From positions 67,217,666 through 67,281,665 of the forward strand of contig JAVIAB010000092.1 of NCBI GenBank assembly GCA_032433765.1: a stretch of DNA of 64,000 nt, given 5' to 3'. The notes under the pieces were generated by a model. It was not told the origin of the DNA. It saw nothing but the letters and a program-made list of their open reading frames with translations, and did not search any database. Both the position numbers and the translations under genes were made by a program. Shown piece after piece: positions 28,301 through 40,300 of this stretch. The stretch comes from Megaustenia siamemsis. Its lineage: Eukaryota; Mollusca; Gastropoda; Stylommatophora; Ariophantidae. Within the stretch, counting starts at the first letter, position 1. Every line of letters begins with the position of its first letter.

Positions 28301-31300
28301 AGGGTTGATAGTATATTTTATTTGAATAGTCTAATTTTTGTGTAAAAGAAACTATAGCTCGTTTCAAATCACGTGCCCAACTTCAAAACGCTATTACTCA
28401 GTAACCGTTTGTTAAAAACTGTTGAAATTTTCCAAATGTTATTAGAATGCAAAAGACCCTTTAAATGTATATTTAACAAATATCTTGCAGCTGCAGTTTT
28501 CTTAAAGCGGCGAATTTCTTTGATGTTTATCAAAATTGTAAATTGTGAACCCCTAAATAATAGAAATTATCGTAGTTGCTGGTCTATGATTAATTTTCAC
28601 TAGGTAAAGGTGTGGCCGTAATGGGGAAATAACCTAATAAGACAAAACACCAGGAGAATTATTGTCTTCTCAGTTCGAGGATGGACGATAATATCAAGGT
28701 ATACCTGTATGTCCAATTTTCATAGTTGTGTGGTCCTGATAAGGACCGTTTGTTGAACTAATTTAAGGTAATATAGGGGCCAACATTGTGGGGGCTATAT
28801 ACTTTCATTCTGAATCAGACGAGTCTAAAAGATTAATAACTGTTTGGGGTTGAACATTCCACAAACCATCATTTTTCCAATATTCCTCTTCCTGTTTTAA
28901 GACGTGGTCTTCACATTTAGCCCAATAATCTTTGTCTATATTTAATAAAGCGAGATTAGCAAGAGTCTTTACATCGCATATTTTGAATGTTGTATTTTCA
29001 ACTGCCACTTGTCCTTTTAATTTTGCCCAGATTAGTTCTATTGGATTTAAATGAGCATGGTAAGGTGGCAGCCTCAAACTTATATGACCGTGTTCTTGGA
29101 TAATCTTATCTATTTGAAAAATCTTTGTCCTTTGTTTTTGCTTTACTAGAGATAGTAATTCAGGTTTTAAGTACATGTTATTAAATTGTATGTGCTCCTT
29201 TGTGAGCCATATCTTAATAGCATCTTTTGTACTGGATGACGTCGGGACTTTATCTTCAAGTGCAACAATGTTGTGGTGCGCTGCATTGTCCATTATTAGG
29301 CAAGATGGTCGATCTAGTGATGGGAGAACAGAATTTTCAATCCAATGTCTAAATATGTGACCATTCATCTCAGAGTGATAATCCCGATTGTCTATGGATT
29401 TTGAAAGAAAAATGAGCTCTGCATTCTGTATTAGTCCATGTTGTCGACTACCTGCAAGAGCACTTATCAAGCGCTGTCCTTTGCTGCTAGGTATTAATCT
29501 CTTAATCTTTCCATCTGATGACAGCCATTCCCTTTGGTTAGTGTGGTGAGCATTGATCCATGTTTCATCCAAGTACACAATATCATAACCTTGCTTGCGC
29601 ACCTCTTTTACTTCACGTAAGTACTTGCTTCTCATGACTACCATATGTGGCTTCTCACAGATGATGTTTCGTCCATTGGAATACTTTCTGAATGTAAAGC
29701 CTGCAGCTCTCACATTCCTCCATAATGTAGACTTTGATATTTCAATACTGTTGTTCTTTTTCAGAGATACTTTTAATTTTCTTATTGTAACAGTTTCATT
29801 CATACCCAACATTTTGCGAATTTCACTTCTAATAAGTTCACTGTCGAAATTATCCAACATTTTTGCTCTTCCTTGTGATTTTGTATATTTTGAACATTGA
29901 CGGTCACATGCTTGAATCCAGCGATTAAATGACCGTTTAGATAAATCCAAAATGTGTCTTGTCCTATTCTCAGGGTTTTCTAAAGAATGAAATAATCTTC
30001 CTCGTTTAGCCTCTTTGAAAAAATAGTCATACAATTTTATTGCGATGTTTTGTAAACTGCAGAATTTCATTTTAAGACTCATGATAAATGTTATCGTTCC
30101 ACGTCTCCACCTATGAATGAACGGAAATGGAACACACAATTTCTTGTGTTTTTTACAAGTGTCTAATTGTGTCAAAAAACCATGGTAAAAGCGTGCAAAC
30201 ACGTCAATTTTACCGTGTATGGATTTTTACTCGCTATTTTTAACTTAAAATACTGTAAACATTAAGTTTTGACTACATCAATGGGTCGTTATAAATTTAT
30301 ATAAATCAAATAAGCAACAATAATAACCAAATGTTTTTTTTTAATGAAATTAATTCCCTGTTGGGTTCTAATCATTATAACTTTACATGCAAATTTTGAA
30401 CAACTTACAACAAGCGGTTAAAAAGCTATCGATTTTAAAAGTTGGGCACGAGTTATGAAACAAGCTATAATGATATGACTCTTTGATGCAAGTCTCAAGT
30501 CAGGTAGCTCACTGTTTATATCTGTACTGTAGTACCATGTGTAGCATACTTTTTGTACTAGGTAACAATACTGCCAACTTACAGGACAAGGGCATGTTGT
30601 TTCAAATTACATCCCCGTCATAACTTCAGACCAATGCACCCAGTGTTGCCAACATATTATTCAAAATGATGGAAAACTAAATGTCACCTTTGCTCACAAT
30701 AACCTCTATATTTCAGTCAATTATGGTTATACAATTTATATAGCTTATCAAGTACCAGGGAGTGACTGCCCTTTCCATCAATTCCTTTTTCCTTACATTC
30801 CTGGCTTTACATGTTCTTTTCAACTCACACTCTAATACCAATTACACATGAGATATTTTATCCTTTTGTGTTTAAAAAAATATTCCAAAAGTTGCCTTAA
30901 TTCTCAGATTGAGGTGTCATACATGTATGGTTCAGTTATTGTAGAGCTTTTAGTGTTGGACAATACAAAAATTGTATTATTTCATAACTTGTACTTAGTT
31001 AAACAGACTAATAATTCAAGAACCTTTTTTTTTTTAATCAAACAAAAGCGATTGCTTTATAATTAAGATGGTTTTGTTTTTGGACCAGGCTTTTTTACTC
31101 TGGCATTTTATATAGTGAAGTTCAAGGATTCTTTTATTGTTAAAAATATGGAATCTAAGTTGTGCTTTATTACTATCCACTTTGCAGTCCCTTAATGTCT
31201 GCAGTTCTACCTTCTTTTTTCACTGGATATTGACATCCAAGAGTGTATATTGGTTTTGGATTGAATGATCTGAATCAGAAAATAATACTACTTCAGTTGG

Positions 31301-34300
31301 CTGCTAGGCCTATGCTATTTCATTGTCCTCTAACTGATGGTTCTAAAGCAAGTGAATAACTCCATATCTGTACTTGGTGATAACATATGCAATGACCCTT
31401 GTTTACCACACCTACAAGAAAGAGAGTACTTTCCATTTCTATAAAAAACGATTTGTTAAATTGCTTATGCAAGTGAAAAGACATACTAAAACACATATTG
31501 TTGAGGTAAGGTCTCTAACCAAATCAAGATTTGCAATCTTGTGCATAATTTTCAGATATGAGAAAAATTATATTCTGTTGTTGCTAAACTTAAAATTTCA
31601 GTTTTGCTGAAGGAATAAACATTGATGTAACTGTATTTGTTAAAACATTGTCATAGATCAATTAAATGTTTGGAAGCGACTGTATGGCAATAGTTATACT
31701 TAAAGTTATTGCAGACTGAACAATAATGACATTAATTAACATCTATTCAAAGCCCAAAACAGAATGAAGACGTTTTCATAACAGCTACACAAATTATTGA
31801 TCAATATGAAGACTGCATTTCTGTCATGTTTTAGAGAAACAAAATGAAACAGTAAAAACATGAATTAAAGTTCAAGCAAAAGTCATATTAAAAAAAAAAA
31901 ATTTACAAGTAACAGTCCTGAGTACATACACTGTCAATGATTTTGTGATCATAAGAAAGACAAATAATTGTTATAAATGCCAGTAAAAGACAGAGAACCT
32001 CATAGACATTATCATTAACAGCTGTCTTCAGCCACATGTTCTGCAGCTTTTCCATCATGTTGGTAATATGAACCCGGGACTCTGTTCTTCCTTCACTGCA
32101 CATCCCACAGAGGGCCAAACCTAAACCCAGAACACAGCCTGTTCTGTTCTCTACATCAGATGTCAGGCATATGTCCTCGAGGGCTGTCAGAGACTTCCAG
32201 ACAGCCAGCATACCCTGAAGATATTTTGAAATTATTAACTCTAACCTGTTGACAAGCATAGAGCAAAATGTACATTCATATTTAAAAAATGTTCTTTAAT
32301 ATGTTAAATATACATTATTTCTGTAGAGTAAAATACCAAACAAAGAACACAAAGAAATATAGAATTGCACAATTAATATTAATCTCAACAAATACATATC
32401 CCAGATATAATTTCTGAACCGAAAAATTATTTTGTGTGTAAAATGAAAAGAAAAAACTAATAAAGCAAAATATGACAGAGAAAAAACATGACACAGAAAT
32501 GTAGAAACAAAATTTTAAAGAGATACAAAAATGAAAAGAAAAAGGAAGAAAAAAAAAATACAGCTTGTAATAATAAATTTTAATCTTAACAATGCAAAGG
32601 GAGGGAAAGAAAAATAAAAATAAAGAAAATACTAAACTGTTCTGAACATCAAAAATAGTAAATTATGGAATGATAAGTAGTTGTGTCAAAGTTGGCACCA
32701 ACTAAAACTGAACTGCATTCAACTAACTTTACTTCCTGTCATTTCAGAGTAATGCTCTTCAAATAATCGGCCAAGTAGCATGCCCAGGGCCAAGCCATTG
32801 CAAAATATTAGTCCAGGAGACTCCAAAGCTTTGGCTCCCTTTGGCAAAGCTGCGGCATAGCTGGTCAGCAAGTGCTGAATTCTGTCAGTATCCCTGGCAG
32901 TATAAACTGGCACAAGTTGGCTGGCTGCCAATCTGGCAACACCACTGCACAGAGTGCTGGCTGGAGTACGGTCCAGTGTAGATCTCTGTTCAAATAAAAA
33001 TGTATCAGACAAATCAGAAAAGTCAATTATAACAACTAAAAGAAATACAGATTTAACAGTCATCATACTGTGTTTCTAAATTGCAGGTTGGCTAATATCA
33101 TATTAAGTACTTCGCATGTAAGACCATTACTCTTGTTGTTAAGGATGAGCTTTAGGCAAATGCTATTATTCTCTGTAATACTTGGGCACAATAATAACAT
33201 CAGATGGAAGATGCACCACAGAAATAAAAAGCATTTCAGGAAATGAAAAATATCTTGTGCAACAAACCTATGTCAATAGAAGTGAGAAAGAGTGTTCATC
33301 TGTGCTATATAGAACCAATTATGACCTATGGAAGCGAATCATGGACAGCAGACAAACAAATGAAAAGACAATTAGAGGCCACAGAGATTGGATTTCTCAG
33401 AAGAATGTTGAAAGTTCCCTGGACAGCTAAAAAGACCAATGAGGAAATTCTCAAAGAGGCCAACACAAAATGGGAACTCCTAAAAAACATCAGAAAGAAA
33501 CAATCAACATTTTTCAGGCACATCATGAGAAGAGGAAAGTTGGAATACTTGGTTACAACTGGCAAAATAAAAGGAAAAAGATATCGCGGATGACAAAGAG
33601 AGAAAATACTGGATAGCTTGGTGTCATGGCATGGAAATCAGTCAACAACAAAACTGATATGATGCACTGTAGATTGAAGATTGTGGATGGACAAGATTTC
33701 TTATACCAACCGGTGTGACACACGATGATGATGATTATTCTCTTTATCTGAGAAGAGCACCTGTTGTTAACTGATGTAAGTCTAAAAACTCTGTTAACAA
33801 ATGGACATAGATGTATTGCTGGCAGCTGTATAAGGAACTTTATAGCTTTACAAAAAAATGGCACAGAATTAGTGCTTGACAAGAAGATATAGATCCAGAG
33901 CTGGGAAAGTAAGTATACACTAAGCTTTGAGTTTAACATGAAAGTTATAGATTTAGAGCTTGACAAGGGGGTAGAGACTAAAGAGCTTCACAAGAATGAC
34001 ATAGACAGAGTCTGACGAGGAAGGCTTAGAGCTTAGCAAGAAGGTACAAACAAGAAAGGTATAGACCAAGCTGCAGACTTGGAACTTGACATACATGAAA
34101 AGTATTCACTTAGAGTCTGACAAGAATGGTAAAGCCCTAGAGCTTGACAAGAAAGTTACAGACTTAAATCTTGACAAGAATGGCAAAGCCCTAGAGCTTG
34201 ACAAGAAATGTACAGACTTAAATCTTGACAAGAATGGCAGAGACCTAGAGCTTGACAAGAAATGTACAGACTTAAATCTTGACAAGAATGGCATAGACCT

Positions 34301-37300
34301 AGAGCTCAACATGGAAGGCACAGACTTAAATCTTGACAAGAATGGTAAAGCCCTAGAGCTTGACAAGAAAGTTACAGACTTAAATCTTGACAAGAATGGC
34401 AGATACCTAGAGCTTGACAAGAAATGTACAGACTTAAATCTTGACAAGAATGGCAGAGACCTAGAGCTTGACAAGAAATGTACAGACTTAAATCTTGACA
34501 AGAATGGCATAGACCTAGAGCTCAACATGGAAGGCACAGACTTAAATCTTGACAAGAATGGCAAAGCCCTAGAGCTTGACAAGAAAGTTACAGACTTAAA
34601 TCTTGACAAGAATGGCAAAGCCCTAGAGCTTGACAAGAAAGTTACAGACTTAAATCTTGACAAGAATGGCAAAGCCCTAGAGCTTGACAAGAAACGTACA
34701 GACTTAAATCTTGACAAGAATAGCAAAGACCTAGAGCTTGACAAGAAATGTACAGACTTAATTCTTGACAAGAATGGCAGATGCCTAGAGCTTGACAAGA
34801 AATGTACAGACTTAAATCTTGACAAGAATGGCAGATACCTAGAGCTTGACAAGAAAGTTACAGACTTAAATCTTGACAAGAATGGCAGATACCTAGAGCT
34901 TGACAAGAAATGTACAGACTTAAATCTTGACAAGAATGGCAGATACCTAGAGCTTGACAAGAAATGTACAGACTTAAATCTTGACAAGAATGGCAGATAC
35001 CTAGAGCTTGACAAGAAATGTACAGACTTAAATCTTGACAAGAATGGCAGATACCTAGAGCTTGACAAGAAATATACAGACTTAAATCTTGACAAGAATG
35101 GCAAATACCTAGAGCTTGACAAGAAAGTTACAGACTTAAATCTTGACAAAAATGGCAAAAACCTAAAGTTCAACAAAAAGGCACAGATTTAGATCTTGAT
35201 AAGAATAGCACAGATCTAGAACATGATAAGAAAGATTTTTTTTTTCCATTCGCCAGCTTTTACCTCTGACGAAGTCCCTAGATACTAGGAACTGAATTTT
35301 GCGTGTTAAACCATTTTTCTCTGGTAGCCGTGTGCACTGGGGTCCCTCACCGCACAGGCAGATAACTCCGACTTCAGAGGTACTCATATTTTTTCTGTTG
35401 ATGAGTAACTCACGTTTCAAGCCGGGCCTCGCTGCTGAGACCAGGGGTGGTTACCGCACAGAGAAATCATTTTAAAAAATCACAACCAACTGAAATTTGA
35501 ACCCACAACCTCTGTCTCGAGGCCGGCATCTTGCCTCGAGACCAACCAGTCCCCCAAAAAGATATAGACTTATATCTTGACAAGAAAGGTAACTGAAATC
35601 TCTCTCCGATAATATGCTGAAGTGTTATATGTCAATTAGTAACCTGAGGAGTTTGTAGAAATGTGGTTTTACAGAAGAATGTTGAATACCATGGACAGCT
35701 AAGAAGAGTAATGAAAATGTTCTGAAAGAGGTCAAAGCAAAATGAGTGCTAATTTCCAACATTAGGAAGAAACAATCATCATTTTTTGGCCATGTAATGA
35801 GAATGGAACAACTGGAATATATTGTAACAACTGGAAAAATTGAGGGACGAAGAGATAGAGGGAAGCAAAGAGAAAAAATACCAGACAGCTTAAGAGAATG
35901 GCTTGGCAGAAGGTCAGCAACAGAAATGATAAATAACTGTCGAGATCGAAAGTTGTGGAGAGACATGATCACCTACACCAGCAGGCCTGGTACTAGATGA
36001 TAATGATGAATGACCTGATATTTCAATGATCTGGAGTTAGCCTAGTCTTAAGGAGGACTTGAAGGGGCATATTAGGAGTGTGTACCAACCAGCAAGCTAA
36101 ATGGACTATCAGAGTGCCAACTTTGTATTATCTGTTGGAAAATGCTCAGTACTTATGGGTCTGCACTAAGTGTAGTGGTGTCTGTTCTTTCAATCGGTAA
36201 TCTATAAATATTAAGTCTATACCTTAGTTTTTGTTGTTGATTTATGCAACTAATTGTTGTAGTTCTTCTGTCTCAGCTTTCTGCTAGTTGTACAGTCTAA
36301 TTTGCCTCTCTGTTTAGTTCAGCAGATGTAGAATTCTCTCTGATATGATGTCATATCATTATTGTTGATCTCAGTATATGTCACATTTCATAGCATTGTA
36401 TGGTGAGAACACATAAAATACACCATTTCTGTAAGAAAATAACTCTACTATTAACCTTATTATAAAAATAATATTGGAAGGGAAAATACAAGGCAAACCA
36501 AGACTAACATGGACGAGTAACATCAAAAGATGGACAAGTCAACCCATGACAATCTGCACCATCAAAGCAAGAGACAGAGTGAAATGGCGCTCCGTGGTAG
36601 CTAACATTCGATGCGGAGACGGCACTCAATGATGATGATGACCAGCCTTATAAAGAAAACTCCTGCCTTTAAGAAACAACAATGCCTATAAATTCACAAG
36701 GATAAAACCAAATGAATCTATGCTCAACTTACTTTTAAAATGACCTAATAGTAAAGCTTTGCCTACTAATGTTTTGTTTTAGCAACTAGCAGAAAGCTGA
36801 GACAGAAGAGCCACAACAATTAGTTGCATGAATCAACAACAAAAACTAAGGTATAGACTGTTGTGAGAGCATTAATGGACTTTCTGCATTCAGGTCTTGA
36901 TCATGTTAAGAATCATTTCTTTTGTGGTAATTATATTTTAAATTACTACTTTGAAATGACATTTTCCAAAAACAATAATTTAACAATGTAAATTTTTAAC
37001 AAAAATTTGTTATCAATCAGAAATTTAGCAGTGATGAGGTGTAAAGTTTTAAAGTACAGAGTACTAAAGGTACTTGTCAGCATCAGATCCGAAAGTGGTC
37101 AGCAACTTATAGCTGACTGCTAGTGCCAAGATTGGTGAACCAGACCTATCCAGATTCTACTTCACCTCTTCATTGTGCCCCTAGAAGCAGACTATCCAGT
37201 TTCGCTAGGTAAATAGGAGCAGAGAGGGATGGCAATCCAGTTATAAAAAATGCCATGCTAAAGTCAGATGTGTCTGGTCAAAAGTCATAAACATCACAGT

Positions 37301-40300
37301 TCTACTGCAAATTACAAGATAACGCATAATTGCCCACTTAATGACTCTTTTAAAGGTGGACGACGAAGAAGACAATTCATTGCTTTAGTTGTGATAGTAT
37401 TCAGATAACTAGTGAGAGGGAGGATGGAAATGTAGTATGAGAGATAAATTGATAGATGGAAAGAAGAGATGAGATGACAAAGAGAAGAAATCTTTTGCAA
37501 CCAAATAGTTAAAGTTAAATCCCTGAACATTATATTTACAGGTTAAGTTGAGAGTTCAAAGAAAGAAAGAAAGAAAGAAAGAAAAAAAGAAAGAATGCTA
37601 AATATTTATGGAAAATGAGAGAATATGCTTTTATTTTCTTTTACATTTGTTTTTAATAACTACAGTTCAGATATAGTTTGAATTTCTAACATAAATATCA
37701 ATGTTCCAAAAACTATTTGCTTAAAATACTTACTAAGTTATGAGTATTGAAAAATGTGAACAAGTATTAAAATAGAATTTACGAACAACTTGTCAGGAAT
37801 TATATTTTCATATTATATAGGCCAAATACGTTAACAGGCAAAAAGTGTTAATTAATGTATCTTTTACCTGACTGCAAAGACCATGAAGGCCACCTTTTGG
37901 CTTATATTCAATATCAATAAGAGAAAAGATGGTGTCAGAAGTCACTGTTAACCAATGAGAATGCCCCATGTGCTCTGAACTTCTATCTGCTGCTTCAATT
38001 ACACTGAGGTCAAGGTCTGCAGCAAATCTATGTACACATAATGCAAGCCCTGCCAAGGCTAGGACACTGTTTGCCTGAGCAGCAGGTGTACCCCTGTGTT
38101 AAAAAAAAAATATTTCATTGTACACAACCTTCACGATTAATTTCCAGTATGACACAAAAGTAATTCATGTTCATCACTTTAGTGCCACAGACAGGGGTGT
38201 CCAAAAACAGGACCAACCACTCAAATGATACTTTACAATTGAATCTATAATTTTGAAGTTTAATTTCTTGTTTATTTAATTCATTACAATATTTTGAAAG
38301 TCATTTCTGGATGCTTAACATTGTAAATATTATTGTAATTCTGCTGAAGTTTTGGTCAATTCTAATCAACAAACCTTTGAGGTGAGGTTTTTAAGTAAAC
38401 AATACTTTCTCTGAGCAGAAAATGGCTTCTAAGTTTCATGATTGTAAGCAACTATTTTTGGCTCAGCAAGTTTAGCAATTCATGGACTGCCAAAACTCTA
38501 GGCAATAAAAAATGAAAGTACCTCTGATGTCAGAGAATATTTGCATGTATGGCAGGGGCACTTGACCATATAGCTGCTGGAGTGAAAGAGGTGGAGAAAT
38601 TGATATTCATGCCAATTCAGCCACTCAGAATTTCGCTAAAGATATAAAGCTGGCAAACATAAATAAAAAGCTGTGATAGCTCAGTGGTTAGTGAATTGGA
38701 CTACAAAGGACAAGAGGTTGGGTTCAATCCCGATTGATGGCTTCCGGGTTCACCCAGCCTTAAATGGGTACTAGATTTTTTTTCTGGGTAAATAAAGTGG
38801 CACTTGTGTAATATCAAATACATTATCCCAAAAATCATGTGCCGAAGGTCGTAAGAAATGATGGTCACTAACATCATATTCGCTATATGCCACTTGGCAT
38901 GACAGGGCTATTTACTTTTTTTTAAATTTACTTATATGCAAACAAACAACAAGCAATGTAAATCAGATTTATGCAAGAAGTAACATTTAAATCATGAGTA
39001 TTTTCACTTTAATATAAACAAAATGACAGCAGTTTGTTTAGCCAAGTCCAGAAATGTTAAAATTTCCAGTTACTGCATGCAGTTTATAATGGAACTATAC
39101 CAAATATGTTTCAATTCTTGAACCTCTGAAAGTAATATGTGATAAATGTCCAACAACCATTTAGACAATTGGAATGTCCTTCAGAATAATCCTGAATAAT
39201 GTCACTGAACCGACAGTTTTCATTAAAATGATCAATTGTTTGGACAACCTGGTATACTTAAATTGAACAATCTCTAATAAAGAAGTCTTATAATCAAAGA
39301 AAAAAAGTAGCGGTTGAACAACGAGACAGGCTAGAAGTGCTCTCAAAATGGATTCTCCACCAGCAGCAACTATTATATTTCCATACTGTCCTATACTATT
39401 CCAGGCCTACATCAGGCTTAACAGCCACAGTCACACACACAGATTAATCTATCAATACCATGAAATGTGTGGTCTTTATCACTTGTGACAGACAACATGC
39501 CATGTTCTTACAATACTGATAGAATCAATTATATTATCTAACATGATATAATACATGAGATTGCATAAATATTGATAACTGCTTACATGGAAGCTGACTT
39601 GATGACATCTAGAATGGAATCCCGCACCCTGTGAAAATAAAAAGCTAATTAATTGAAGACAAACTTAGAGATCATTACACTAGGGTTATACTATATTTGC
39701 TTTGTTCTCCGACCTTCGGCATCTTACAGAAACAAGCACAATTCTCTTGACTGAGACCTCCCATTTATTTTACAGAGATTGATCTCCCTTTTCTTCTTTT
39801 TACACCATCGATGCTGGTTCTAAGTTCGGGGGTTACAGGACGTAGACTGTTTGTAAGGCCAGCTATATGGCTACATTTAAAAGCTCAGCTACAAAAATAT
39901 CAATAAGAATTCAAGAAGAGGAACCAATCAGGAGAGGAAAGACATTCATCATGAAGATATATGATATGTTGTAGTGAGAGCCAGATGAGTTTGGAGGTAT
40001 ATAAATGAGCACTCTTCTTTCAGTCAGGACAAACATTACATCAAAGATAACATATCTAAATTACACATGGAGATCAGAATGGCAGAAAAGGACAGAAAAA
40101 TTTGAGAGCTCTTGCTGATAGCCTATTCCTCAAGAGAAGCTAAATAAAGACAGGAATAGAATATAATTTATCACTTTTGTTGTTGCATTCAATTATTAAT
40201 ACTAGTTGCATGATGTTATCTACTAGTAGCCTTGTTATATATAATCCTATTTAATGTGTTGCTCCTGTGTGTAATTCAGATTTGGTGCTAAAACCTACTA

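Noticed and set aside
34106..35176. DKNG...LELD units as EF-hand calcium loops
   Set aside because: Similarity to DxDxNG is superficial. The required helices and acidic positions are absent, and the sequence is satellite.
34086..35192. 368-codon open frame on plus (and 356 codons on minus) as protein genes
   Set aside because: Both exist only because a 54-bp satellite unit is a multiple of three without stops. There is no start context, splice structure or flanking coding sequence.
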